A DNA stretch of 64,000 nt from Pterobdella sp. o SKG-2022 (lineage: Eukaryota; Annelida; Clitellata; Hirudinida; Piscicolidae), in assembly GCA_964035795.1 (NCBI GenBank), contig OZ038322.1, positions 7,703,037 through 7,767,036 on the forward strand. Direction: 5' to 3'. The position numbers and the translations under genes are program-made. Within the stretch, counting starts at the first letter, position 1; each line of letters starts with the position of its first letter. The notes beneath the pieces were generated by a model, which saw only the letters and a list, made by a program, of their open reading frames with translations, made no database searches and was not told where the DNA came from. This document shows, in pieces, positions 31,601-44,600 of the stretch.

Positions 31601-32652
31601 TTTGGAGTGAAGCAACTGAACATCATAATTAGCAGATGAGTGCACATTTTGCTCTTCTTTCATTGGAATTCCAGTAACAGTTGTGAGCACTAGCTCAAAA
31701 TGCTCCATCACCAACTTCACCATAGTCTCATTGATCACTTCACCTGAATGACTGGTTATTACTTCAGACATCAAGTGTTCATTAATGTTCTTAGATGGGT
31801 GGGGTGTGACTGAAAACTTAAAATTTAGAGGCATTATTTCAACCAAGACCAGATGAACCTAAAAACATTGATATTTAATATTTTAAGGTAGCTAAGAAAA
31901 AGTATTTTTTTATAAAATTCATGATTTTTTTCTTAAATAACTAAATCCCAAATTTTTCAAACCATAAGTTTATGATTCAAAAATCTTATTTCATTAAATT
32001 TTTGGACAGACTAACCTTTTTTATACTAGTTGAGTTTTCAAGAACAAGTTGATTCTGCAATTTTAGTGCTTCTCCTATACATTCTTCCAACCTAGCTACT
32101 CCTTCATCTCCTCCAAATGATCCAAGCACTACTACTCTTCCATTGTTACCTTTAGAAATAAAAAAATAGCTTTCTTGTTTATTGTTATAAGAATATACAA
32201 GTTTTAATAATTTTTTATATGAAACCTAGAGAATTTTGAGAGTTGGATTCAGAAAGTATTTTCAAAGCAAGGAGGACCCCATTGACAACATTGTGTTGTT
32301 GAGGAGTTTGGGGTTTATTATGAAAATCTTTTGCTTTAAGAGCTAGACTCAATGATATATGTTGAAGATTTTGAGTTTTTTGATTTGAAGTGTTGATAGA
32401 AATAGCTTGTTGGTCATTGACAATAAGATAGAGTAATTTGTTGAAAGGAAACAAATCATAAACAATTCTAATATATTGTAACACTGCTTCAACGTTACAT
32501 GTCCATAGTGATTTGAAAATAGTCGGTATTGGTGAAATTGATGTTTTATTTTTCTGGAAAGTTTCAAAATCTATTTTGTGATTGCTAGATTGCAAAAAGT
32601 ATGGATGTCTGTCTAGAATAATAACAGTCTTGTTATTAAAACAATCCTTCAT
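28651..32652 (-). CDS. INTS13: INTS13 / Asunder, Integrator complex subunit 13
   Basis: Nine exons on the minus strand: 32652-32226, 32149-32016, 31858-31075, 30913-30837, 30600-30529, 30353-30268, 30000-29818, 29603-29512, 28904-28651, giving 702 residues in one frame (human about 706). INTS13 works with INTS10 and INTS14 in the nuclear Integrator complex, which cleaves snRNA and other nascent transcripts; in flies it is also called Asunder and supports dynein recruitment. Landmarks in order: TVIILDRHPYFLQSSNHKID near the start (VWA-like domain), VVVLGSFGGDEGVARLEECI, CAHAHRATPLDVTSRPS, CLTNFLLAGRSVMLE, GGRLTDYRVQDFGEVLK, LLERLTRYWPLTMNESLIF, VIEPLTTNLVKKNL, REDQYRQLWAELERLIR, HQRVLTCLLDF, EPSSPNKK, and the conserved C-terminal FAGLAKAVNNRTELYQHLKE. 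The C-terminal region of INTS13 is known to contact the cleavage module. Start codon at 32652 is the first ATG of the frame. Very secure. Confidence 0.96.
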
Positions 32653-32999
32653 CTTTATTTATTAATTATTTCAACCGAACTTAATTAAAACACTGCGTAT
32701 GCTAGTGAATCCTTATTAGAAAAAACTTTTGAATACTTCTACAAACACTAGCACATAATGCGTTTAAAAGAAAACTTTGTTTGTAATTTTCAAAATATTT
32801 AGATTATATAAAAATCATTTTTTGTGAAATATTAAAACTTTCATTTAAATCCACAACTTACGTCACAGTTATCCACAATAGTATTTCTGTTTGAATTTGA
32901 AGTCGTGATAAAGAATACGAACGCTTGAAAATTTTGCGTTTTAATTAACTATTAAACCCGATAATCATTTTAAAATAAATTTTCAAAAAAATCATTAAA
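32653..32999. promoter_or_regulatory. Divergent promoter region shared by INTS13 and the coiled-coil gene
   Basis: Start codons at 32652 (minus) and 33000 (plus) leave 347 bases between two head-to-head genes. The DNA is AT-rich with a slightly more GC-containing core around 32860-32930 (TTACGTCACAG contains a CRE-like TACGTCA, and GTCGTGA, TACGAACG follow). I infer a bidirectional promoter; the CRE-like match could be chance. Confidence 0.5.
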
Positions 33000-35900
33000 A
33001 TGGAACAAAATCAAGAGAAAAGGTTGAATCCGAATGAGGAGGTAGAGTTTATGAACCAGATGATACCCCTAATTGGTTATACTCAACAAGAGCGATTCAA
33101 AGAACTAAAAGCTTCCTACTTTGCCAAACTGAAAAACCTTGATAAGGTTTCATTTCTATATTGTTTTAGGTTTTGCTGTAGAAGTAATACCAATAGAAAG
33201 ATATGAATTAGAAAATTACGATTAAGTTCAAATTAAAGTTAAAAATGTATTTAAACTTAATTTTGTTTTCTCATTGTCATTTTTTTGAACTAATAATTCC
33301 CACTGAAAAGATAGTTGAGTTTTCCAAACTAATTAACAGTATTTTATAGTAGTTGTTTTTAAGAGATATCTTTCTGGTATTCCTTTAAGTTTTATGAATA
33401 GATTGACATTTATTAAAATATGCATTTCAAAATTACAATATATTTAAATAATTATAAACTAGTAATGGAAAACTTCAACGAAACTATTAAAACTAACAAC
33501 AAGTAATAAAGTTTCCATGTTGATTTATTCATAAAGTTTTGTCGTTTTCTTTTGATCCCAATTATAAATTTTCTGTATCGTTAATTATTGTTAACATAAG
33601 AAACTTGGAGCTATAAATAACTAATTATTTCATTAATAATTAATGTATAAATTAAATAAATCTTTTGAAAGAGAAAAGAGGAAGATGAAACAACCAAAAA
33701 AATGTTGGATAATGCTATTGACATGATCAAAACAGAGAACAAATTGCTCAAAAAAAACATCGTGAAAAAATTTAGTTATTTATAAAAATGAACGTGAATC
33801 TGATTAGATTATTTTATTTAAACTAATAATCATTAATTCATAAATAAATTTTTGAAATCCAAACTAGGTTGTATACCTAAATAAAATCATTGTTATAATG
33901 CTCTATCTTGCAACAGATAAAGAGATCACAGGGCCATAGTCAGTTCTTGTCATTATTCAATGGCAAAGAACAAAAACTCAAGTACTTACATAAAGTAAAG
34001 CAGTTTAAGTTTTCTAAACACCCTTTAACTAACATAATATTCATTTTTTTACTAATTAATTAAGATATTGATTTTCTATTTTTAATAAATTCCATTAAAA
34101 CCGTCATAAATCTTACAGACACCCGAAGAACTTATAGAAATGCTTGAATGCAGGCTTGCCCATTGCATCAATGTCTACAATATTCTAGTTTATAAGTGCT
34201 TAGTTTCTTATTTAAAATATTTGAGCTATTGGTATATTTTCAAAAATTTTACAGCTCAATTATTAAATAAACTAAACAAAGCAGCATAAACAATTTTTTC
34301 AAAGTTATAATGTCACGAAGCTTCTCGCAAAAATATGTTAAAACATCTTAATTAACATAAACTATTATAAGCATTTCATGCATCAGAATCAAAAATTTTC
34401 TAAAATTCCATCCATCTTATTAATATTCTCAAAACCAGCAACAGACATTGGATTTTACCTCAAAACCCTCAGAAAGAACAAAGTGACTGAATGGGAACGA
34501 GAAATGAACAACGAAATAAATTATTTGGATAAGTTATTTGTTAGTAAAAAGGCAACCCTTAGTTTGACCAAGTGGGTAGGAAATCATAATTGGATTAGAT
34601 TTCTTAATGGAAAATTATTTTTCTTAGGTTAAAATCAGAAATTGAAAACGCAGAATACAAGTACAAGATGCACTCGTTTATAGAACAAAATTACACTCCT
34701 ATCCTCTCTCTCCTAGACCTAGAAAACCGAATCTTTCCCATCAGAATAAGAAATGCAGAATTGGTCGGTATTTTGATAGTTACTTGTTTCTAAAAATTAT
34801 GCGTCGGTAAACGCTAAGCTATACAAAGAAATTAATCTCAACATTAACGTCAACTTTTTCAAAATAAAGTCATTCCCTTATTCAATCATTATAAGTTTTT
34901 ATAATGAATAACGACGAAAAACACAGGCGTTGAGCATGAACCAGCAAGAAACCAAGGATACAGAAGAGATGTACTTTGAAGCCAAAGCCGCCTATGATGC
35001 TGCTGTTGAGAAGATGTTCTCCCTCCAGGTGAATGCTAATTATTGTTTTTCTAGCTTATAATAACAAGTTAAATTTATTAATAAACTCATAACAATATTT
35101 TTTTTTTCATTTTTCTCACCTATTTTTTCAGTTCAATAACTGTTAAAATCATATGAATGTCTATAACAATGAGTCAGTTGAAAGATACATCATGTAAAAC
35201 AATGGCAACATCCTGCAGGAGTTGATGGAGAAGGCGAGGAAAGAGAGAGGAGACATCACGCTGGGAGTGCGCAAGATTATGGCACAGAGGTTGGTGTTGC
35301 TCTCTCCCAATTACAATGAGATTCTATTAACGAAATACAGAGCTTTTTGTTCTAAATATATTAAACTCAAATAACGGAGAACCTATTTGTATGTGAATTA
35401 TGGAAATATCTTGAAGAAAGTCCATTACAAAGAAAAGTTAATTGTGATGGCTGCAAACAATTATTTTAAAAAACTTCATTGTGACTGTGTTGCTTATTAG
35501 TCGATTTTTAGGTTTAGAAAAATGCTTATGAAAGCGAAAAAGTATGTGTTGTTTTACATTTCATCATAGATAGTTGATGTTATTTTGAAAATTTTAAATC
35601 TATTAAATCTTTTATTACCCGGGATTTTACTTACATAGCTTTGAGCATCTGCCATAAACTGCCCATATAGTCTGTTTTCATTGTTAAAGCTGTGTAATTG
35701 TGAACATTGCAAAGCTCAAAGTTCAAACAACCTTATCGTTTTATTTTTGAAAAAAAAAATATTTTTTCTGAAAAAATTAACTCAAACCGTGTTATTTAAT
35801 TTTGTTTTGAAGAATGGCAGCTATAGAGAAGTTTGGGAAACAAGAGGCCATAACATCGTGCATTGGCGTGGCAGATCTCAAGGTATTTGTCTGCATTTAT

Positions 35901-38900
35901 TTTCAGTCAAGCCTAAAATACAAATAATAACTTATTCAAACAATTTGTAAAGAACCCAAAAAATTCGTTCATAAAAAAAGATAAAGTTTGGAAGATTTTG
36001 AATTGCATTTTAAAAATTCAACACATGTTTCAAGCATTAATTTCTTGTAGTCAAAATAGTTGACCTTTTATAATCAATATGCCCCACAGTCTTTGTCTTT
36101 GAACCAGGCACTGAGAGAGGTGAGAATTTCTTGAGTCTTCACAAATGTTACTTTTAGATTTTATACTTGAGTTCTATTATACAATAAAAAATTGTTAAAA
36201 GTTCAGTTTTTCGAGAACTATGAAGAAAGTGACTTGCTGATTAAAAATTAAGTTTATAATCAAATAAATACGAATAATCTTCAAACAAAAAATAATCTTT
36301 TCAACATTTACACCTGCGTCAAAGAAATTCACCATTAAAAATTAAAAATAAATAAATAAATAACCTCCAAGACAAGACTAGCCAACTACAAGATAAACGA
36401 CATCTTCGGAAGCATAAAGTCAACCCTCCTACAAACCCGAATCATGGGAGCTTGTGAGACGATGTTGGAGAATGAGGAGATGAATGAGAATCAGTCGCAG
36501 AAGAAACTAAGGGTAAAAAGCAATGATTTGAAGAGTCTTTATTGAAAGGTTCTGCGGGATTTATGGTGCTTCGATGGTGGCGGTTCATAAGCTGTTAAAG
36601 TGACACTATATTGATTGAAAGGTGGATCAAAAGTTCAAGACACTCCAGAATAGTATTAAACTGGACCAAATGATCAGGTAGCCATGTAGAGTTTTGATGA
36701 TGAAAAAATATTATAATTCAATTTATATAACTAACATCCAAATAAGTAAGTTTCAATTTTTAATACATAAATAAAAGATCATTCTTTCAAAACTCTTCAA
36801 TTATTTTGTGAATAAAAGTTTAATAAATAAATTTTACAATGATTAAATGAATTGAATCAGAGCAAAAATGGTGCAAGCTTTATCGAACAAACGTGAAGAG
36901 TGCCGACTAGCAAATAATGAAATGGAAAATAAAATAAAAGTACGCTTTTAACACAAAACTTAATTTAATTTGAGATCAATTAATATAAAATTCACTTTTT
37001 AAAAAATTTCTATGACAAATCAGTTATGATCATTTTGAATTTTAAACTGCTGTTACTATGATTTTATAAAAGTCCCTTAAGTACGATTTTACTTTTGAGC
37101 ATCATTTATAAGAATAAATAAATTCATGATAAGCCACATCACAACCCGATCAAAAATAAATTTTTTCCTACTTTTTTGGGTATTGATACATTATTTTATA
37201 ATTATTTCGAATTCATTATGACATTTTCGAGTATTTATTATCACAATTGTATTTAAATTGCAAAGAATTTAAAAGAACAAATTGAAGAGAAAAAGAAGAA
37301 AATGATGATTGATGGCGATTTGTTAATGAAAGTCAAAAAAGGTTTAAAATATTTATACTAATACTACTCAATGCAACTAAAAATAACTTAAATGATAACT
37401 ATCCTTATTAAAGTTATCTATAGTTAGAATACTGCTAATAATAACTCCAATAAAAACTTATAATTATTAGTAGGAGTAACATTAGTAAGTTGACCAATAG
37501 GGGTTTGTTTACTTTAATGATAGGTTTCTATGTATTACAAAGTATAGTTTACTAATTACAGTGTTTATCCACGTTTAATGTAAAAGTATTTTTCATAAGT
37601 ATAATAACTTAATTTGACTTTCATTGTTTTTATTATTGTTATCCACATATTTAATGACGATTTTATTATAAATTGAAAAGCTTCGTTATTATTTTTTACC
37701 ACTTTATTTATAGGCTAACATGTTGACAATTATTACCGTTTATTATCACTAATACATGTCCCCAAATCAGCCACCCATTCTTTGAGCTCCAAGTTGCAAG
37801 CATATAATGCCGAGGGTCTTTTAGAAGGGGACTCTGTAGGAGTATTTATTGTGAATATCAAAAAAAGGTTGTGTGGTTTTTTTTTATTTAACAAAAAATA
37901 ATTGAATAACCATTATTCAATATTATTGAGTATGTATTAATCAAGAGTTAATTTTGTCTATGAAGGTTTAATGATGTTAATTCAAAAATTGGAGATAGCT
38001 TTATTGAGTTTTCAAATAACTCAGATTAAAAAAGAATTGAAGGTGTTTATAAATTAACTTTTTCTATTTGTTTTAAGAAATTTTCACCTTACAAAAGTTT
38101 TAAAATAATTTTCAAAATTGAAAAAATTTATTTGAATGAATTTTTTTTGCAGGGTAATTTTGAAAACTAAAAATAAAACAGATGAATAAATAAATATAAT
38201 AAACTTTCAGACTGGATTTATTGTACTCTTTATATACCAAACTTTCCTCTCCGATGGATGAAGAAAATATGAAGTCTTTCTGCTTTTAGTATATAGCAAA
38301 AAAAATTAAATCTGCAAGAAAATGCCTAAAACAATAAATCTGAAAGATATTTAAAATTCGGACAATTATAATTGATTAATTTCGTAGTTCTTACTTAATT
38401 ACAAAAAAGTATAGTCTAATACTCTAAGCTTATTTTTAAATTCATTCCAGACAAGTGTTTTGTTTGAAAAACATTATAGCAACAAACCTCGACATCGCAT
38501 TCAGCACTGAGGATAATACGGGGGCTTTGGCTGCTTTTGACGAGGTTAATGGGGAATTAGTATTTAATGTCTAAAAATCCAAATGAAAACTAAAAAATAA
38601 CTTAAATAGTTAGGGAAACCAATTAAATAAAAAAAAAATTAAATTTAAAATATAAAAATTAAATAAAAGGCAATGGACATAAGAGAAAAGACTTCAGATG
38701 TCAGTTTTGTCTTTTGATTGAAAGATTAAATGCAACATTCTTGAAACAAATAACTTACTTTGTAATATAACATTTGAAGGAAAGGAACATCAAAGAAGAA
38801 AATGAAATGGTATGTAAATTTCGTATGACTTCATTTTAAAGCTGTAGTAGTAGTTATGATAGCATCCATTGAGCTTGAAGATGATTCTTAAAATATATTT

Positions 38901-39105
38901 TATTCAACAGTATAATAATTAAAACCATTTCCTTGTTGATTAAAATTGCATTGTGTTAAAGTTTCCAAACCATTCCTACATAAGCCATTTGATGCTCACC
39001 AAGGTGATGGAGATAGACGACAACACACTTATGGTACGCAGCTACATGAAAGCTGCATCGAAAAGACTAGTCGCAAAACAGAAGAGAGCTTTGGGTAGGA
39101 AGTGA
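33000..39105 (+). CDS. Unidentified 550-residue coiled-coil protein, 18 exons
   Basis: Exons: 33000-33146, 33672-33761, 33917-33994, 34119-34187, 34387-34571, 34628-34763, 34927-35028, 35219-35289, 35813-35882, 36090-36119, 36372-36512, 36622-36677, 36861-36939, 37266-37341, 37771-37867, 38451-38544, 38780-38809, 39004-39105. They total 1653 nt with all phases consistent and good GT-AG sites; the acceptor at 34386 is chosen by phase and least sure. The protein is charged and helical, with Lys/Glu-rich heptad-like stretches (MLDNAIDMIKTENKLLKKN, NLKEQIEEKKKKMM, AAYDAAVEKMFSLQ) and no signal peptide or membrane span. Mid-protein blocks TRLANYKINDIFGSIKSTL and IMGACETMLENEEM look family-specific. 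Length and style recall axonemal coiled-coil proteins such as outer-arm docking subunits (ODAD1/CCDC63-like), but I do not see their hallmark motifs and do not assign a function. It is head-to-head with INTS13. Confidence 0.72.
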
Positions 39106-39850
39106 AAGTAGACAAAGGCAAACGAACCCGCCTATAACTTAGGTCGGGCATGCCTTGGTAATTAAGGTTTACTTTCATAACAGAAATTTAATTCAATTTT
39201 ATCAACGTAGTTTGAATATAATTTTATAAGAGAAAAAAACTCGCAAGCTCATAAAATTATATTAAAATAAATTTCTCACTATGTACAAGTTTGTTGATGG
39301 AATACAATGAAGTTGACTTAAAATGATGAACGTTCGTTTTAAAAATAACTGTGAAGCTTAAGCATTATTAAACTAAAAGTTACGACTTAAGAAGGATTTC
39401 TCTAAGTCGTTTTTATGATGCCTCTGTAAATGCTCGTTAAGGAGGAAAGCACTCAAAAACACAATTATAAAACAAAATTCATTTAGATTTAAATGAAACC
39501 AAATTAAAAACAAAATAAAACAAAAATTTTGAGATTTCACACATGGTGATGGTAGAGACCGCTATTTGGGTAATGAAGATGAATACATTCCTTATGAACT
39601 CGACGCGTGGTGCGTGGTGGTGGTGGCGTAGCGTAGTGTATTTCCTGCCTTGCAGACTCGTTATTTATGCTTGCTCGTGGCCTGAATTTGTGGTTTATAG
39701 AAAACTTTTATAGGAATATTGAAAAGAGGCTTATTGCTGATTCTATTGTAATTTCTAAATAGATTTTATCAGTTGCCAAATGTTTAGGAAGATTTCTAAA
39801 AAAGGTCAAGTTTAAGATTTTTCTTTAATATAAAATTAAGTTATAACTGG
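39106..39850. other. Convergent intergenic region
   Basis: Lies between the stop of the coiled-coil gene (plus) and the stop of the tail-anchored gene (minus) and presumably holds both 3' untranslated regions. A small GC-richer patch sits at 39600-39640 (GACGCGTGGTGCGTGG). No exon seen. Confidence 0.5.
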
Positions 39851-41677
39851 TCAACACCGACTTGTCAAAAAATATAAGATAATAACAGCTACGTAAAGGC
39901 AACAATTCATAAGACTCACTGACTCTTCGATTTTGAAGTAGTCAAAGTTAACCTCCTCTTCCTCTTCCTCATCATCATCGAAGACAGGAAAGTCTTCAAA
40001 AGCGCCGTTGTTCGCATGAACATCATTCTCGGCTTTGTTCATCTTGAAGGTCAGCATTGAAAACAGAAAATTTGATCGTTTTTTCAAAATTTCAGTTTTG
40101 GCTTTCAAGTTATCCAACCTGCGACATGAGTTGCTTGCATTAGCACAAATTGATGCATTACTGAGATTTTTCTCATTTTCGTCAGTAATTCTTTTTCCAT
40201 CTTTTTTGCTATTCAAACCAAAAAATGACCCTAAGCTTTTTCTTCTGTTTACGTTGTTGCTATTACAGTTTGGTTTGAAATAAACTTCATCACCATCCGT
40301 TTGTTTGACGTTGTCGATTTCTTTGCTTTCACTGAAACTAATTTTAGTGCTCTTTCTTTTAAACACTTTGAAATATTTTCTTAAAAAATTTTCGTGACTT
40401 TTTCGATATGAAGTTTCATTACAAGATATGGTCTTTCCAGTAAATAGCGGTTGAGAATTGTCACAGAACTGAAAAAAAATCAATAACAGAAACATAGAGA
40501 ACATAAAACTAATCAAATATAAAAAAACATTCAGCTAACTAGACATCTGGTTCTATCATATAAGCATAGCAATGATCAACTGTGTGGCAAATAAGTCTCA
40601 GACATGAAGTAGAAAATAGAAAACATGGGTGCGCCAAAACGACAAAAAAATGAAATTTAAGCGCGACTAATATTTCAACAAAGCTGACGAAGAACTTATG
40701 TTAAAATTTTACGCTAAGGTTGTATTATCGCGAATTTTTTTTTTCAATAATGTATCAAAAATTCCTTAAAACTGATGTTTCGATGAAAAAATTTATCAAC
40801 AAATAACATGTAAAAGCCTTAAAACCACCTTATAATGAATATACTGTAGATCTTTGAATGGTGGGTCAGAGTGCTTTGGGTTGGTAGCTTCCACAATACC
40901 CCACGTTAACAGGAATGTACATAACTACAAGGATGTTATATAATTATGGCTGGTTTAGAAATCATTAGAAAATTAAAATGCTAAATCTTTTATAATTTTT
41001 TATTAATAGCTTTCTAGTTATATTCAAATTTTATACAAAATTTAGAACTAAAATTGATTTGAATCATGAATAAAAAGTTATATTAATGTTATCCAACTTT
41101 TAGAGCCCCTTCTCTTGATATTTTGTTGATTTTTTTATTTAAACAAGTATTATCATTGCTTTGAGTTTGAAAAAAATTAAAAGTTGCCGTTACTAAATTT
41201 TTCCCTGAAAAAATCTTTTCATGATTAGGTTTATTCTTCAAATGAATTTCTTTTTCAAAATTTCCTTTTGGTATTCCACAATAAAATTCATTCATGGTGC
41301 TTTGATCGAATGCGTTTTCATGGTTACTCATGGAATTTACTTGAGAGCTTGTTGGTTTTAATTTTGAAGCTTTTTTATCATTTTTTTCTTTGAAGGTTTC
41401 AGTTTTTAAATAAACTATTAAAGTTTCTATTAGTTTCAATGCTTCAAACTTATTTTCTGATAAGAATAAAAATTTTTTATTATTTTTAAAATTAAGTTTA
41501 CTTATTTTGAAGAAAAAAAATTTTAAAACTCAAACTAGTACTAAAAGCTTTACGGTGAAAATATTTTATAAAATTTCTAAAAAACTTTAAGCTTTTACCT
41601 TCTTGGCCGCTGCTTTTCGAAAAAGACTTTTTGATATTAGAATCTTTTTCTTTACAAAAAAATTGTTTCGCCTCCAT
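39851..41677 (-). CDS. Unidentified basic protein with C-terminal membrane anchor, 3 exons
   Basis: Exons 41677-41599, 41456-41098 and 40468-39851 join in phases 1 and 0 to give 351 residues. The N-terminus is hydrophilic (MEAKQFFCKEKDSNIKKSFS), and the middle and C-terminal parts are rich in Lys, Asn and Ser (ILKKRSNFLFSMLTFKMNK). An acidic run FDDDEEEEEEVNFDYF follows, and the protein ends with a hydrophobic segment SLMNCCLYVAVIILYFL and the tail TSRC. There is no signal peptide, so the layout fits a tail-anchored protein facing the cytosol or nucleus. The exon 2 donor (AAAA/GTTGGA) is weak, and the frame otherwise stops two codons later, so exons 1-2 could be a separate short product. I do not recognise a family. 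Orientation is convergent with the coiled-coil gene. Confidence 0.55.
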
Positions 41678-44600
41678 TTTAAAATCTCACAAATTGACTC
41701 ACAAACCATAGGACGTGCTTTTAAAATCTTACTCCCGCTTCAATTTTTTAAAGAGATGAGCCTAATTTAATAAAAATTTACTTAGCTCAATCTAAATAAT
41801 TTTTATTTCTAGTTTTTATTTTGAAATTCGAATATTAAAGTTCAACAAAATACAGAATTATAAAGATTAAACATATAAATATACACTTAAAATTCAGATA
41901 AGTTCTTATGCTCAAAAATATTCTATAAATTGTTTGTTGGAGCATTTTCGTTATCTATATGAAAACTTCTCTTTAAAAGACCGTGTATCCAAATCGCGCA
42001 AGATTTCATAACAGTTATGTTATTAGTTTTCAGATCTATAAACTATCAAATTGAATCCATTTTTGTTAATTTATTGATAGGTTTTAAATATTAAAAGTGA
42101 CTTTGTTTTTATAGATAAATAAATGGATTTAAAATAGAAAAAAATAAGTTAAATGAAGAATCGTGATTCATATTTTAAATTAGTTATTAAAACAAATAAC
42201 CGATTGACCTCGTTTCGAGCAGGTTTGCAATGTTTTTTTTTTTGCTTTTATTGTTTTAAGGTAGGAAAAGTTAGATATCTTTGAGTGCATAAGCTCTATT
42301 ATGTTTTCAGTATAACTCAAATAACTTATTTTGAACAATTTTATATAATGTATATAAAGTATAATCTAGAATAACATTCAGCAAGACAGTTTTTTAACTT
42401 CATTTTTAGCTTATCTTTATTAATCTCTCAATCATTCTAACGTTTTCTTTTCGTGACCAATGAGTCCAATTTGAAAGAAAGATGGAAAACAATAATAATC
42501 GTAACGAATGACACTTCAGCGATATGACGAGTTCAATTGCATTTAATCAAAAAGAAAATTCATCCTTCTCAAAAGCTTGACTTTTCTATTCTTTCTTAAT
42601 ATCCATATAAAGCCAAGTATGATGATGTCATTCTTTTGCAACCAAAGCGTGAAAAATAAGAAACTAATTACAGCAAAAAGTTGAATAGACTAATAGGCGA
42701 TTTAAATGAGCAATCACTTCCTTTTAAATAAAATCCGCTTGAATTTGCAAATTTCCAAAAAAATTTTATAAATGGCGGACTATAAATTCTGCAATTGACT
42801 AAAATTTTATTTTATTTTTTCAATAAATATAACTTAAAGCTGAATAATTTCACGCATGTTAGAGCGCTATGTATGATCTTTCAATCATTCATTTTCCGCT
42901 TTGTTATTTTTTATTTTTGGATTCTTGCACTCTTTCCTTTGATCTTCAATTTGAAGTAAACTCTAACGAAGCTTATCATAATAAACAGATACAAACATAC
43001 AAGTCTCATTCATTTGTGCATCAATAAAAAATTTAATTATTCATACAAACCACACCAATAAAAACCTTTTAGCAAAACATATCTCATAACATTGCTAAAA
43101 CAATAATCCCACTAACACGTCACAAATAATGACTTTTTCTCACAAGTCTTTCAAGCATATTTCCTTAAATATTCTTATTAATTCTGGAAACAAAAGTCTA
43201 TTGATGTTACAATACAGTGTTCATTGATGAGTCATCACTCCTTGCGTTTGTGTGTGCTTGTGTGTATTTTTGCGTCTGTGTGATGATGTTTATTTGTCGT
43301 TATTTTTAACATTAGCGATGTGTTTTATGTTTGAAATATATATTTGGACACAAGGTTTTCTTAGTTTGAATTTTGAATATTTCAAATGGATCTTCTTCGG
43401 TGCAACAATAAAACATTCATGTCACATTATTTCTCTTTCGCCTCTTTATCTGTTTCTGCGCGTGCGTGTATGGTTGTCTGTGTGTATTTCTGTTTGTTTA
43501 TTGTGTTTTTTATATTTATTGTTATTTTTCCTGTGTTTTTGTTTATTTTTTTATTCACTTTTATGTATGACTCTTTAACGTCTTATGTGTACCTACAAAC
43601 GCGTTCACATGTGCGTGCTTTCAGTTATTTTTTTTGAATAGACATTTAGTGAGTTTTGTGCTCACAAAAAATGTTTACCTTTAATTTTGCATTCTTTGCG
43701 ATCGGAATTCGAATCAAATATTCAATTTCTTTTTGGACTTTATCGATTGAAAATTTTTAAAATATTCCATAATTAACTATAAGGAACGGACATATTTTTA
43801 GTTATAAATTTGAAAGAATATTAGTTATTCATAGCTCTGTAAATTAAAATATAAAAAAACAGATAATTATATATAAATTTAAAAATATATTTTTAACATG
43901 AAAACAAGGAAACTTTGAGAGTATCAAAGTTTATTTAATTCAAAACGGATCCAATTGAAGTGGTTGTTGATGTAGCTGTGGAAATATGCATATGAAAGTT
44001 TGATTATGTTTTGAGTAGGTCAAGAAGAAAGCTGGTTTTTAAATTATTTCATTCTAACAATTTTCTCAAAAATTACTTTGAAATTTATCTGATTTCTATC
44101 AATATTGTGTAGCCAGATGCTTTTTTATAGAGCGCTTTTTACAGTAATTGGCCCTTGCCAGAAACGCTTATGATTAGGGAAAATGAATTTGAAAAATGAG
44201 TCCAGATTTGAAAAATAGAGTTTTGATTTTTGAAACTGAGAAAACTGGAAACTAAGAATGCAGTGAAAAATTTTTTTCCAACTGGTTGATGTGAGAATGT
44301 GTGAGGGAATCTTAGTGAGTTTAAGATAATTCTATTAGAAAGTTCAAAAGAGATTTTGATTTTTAGTGTAGAAGTCATTGCAGAGTAATGACGGAATAGT
44401 GTATATAGTCGGTATTGAGCACAAAACAAGCAATATGATTTTGATTTTTTGCAGTTAATGGTGATGGCAAGGAAGAGGTTAAAGTAGAAAGTCTATTATC
44501 GAAATATATATATATATATATATATATAGAGCGTAAACTAGATTGTGTGTGGTTTAAGCAATAATATTCTTTTCTAAGTTTAATTTCTTGAATTTGGATG

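Noticed and set aside
31055..31846. The 263-codon minus-strand frame as an independent gene
   Set aside because: It is the large third exon of INTS13; the true donor is at 31075/31074 and the last codons are intronic.
43252..43637. Hydrophobic plus-strand frames suggesting a membrane protein
   Set aside because: T-rich composition alone produces Phe/Leu/Cys-rich frames; two frames overlap, with no splice sites or recognisable motif.
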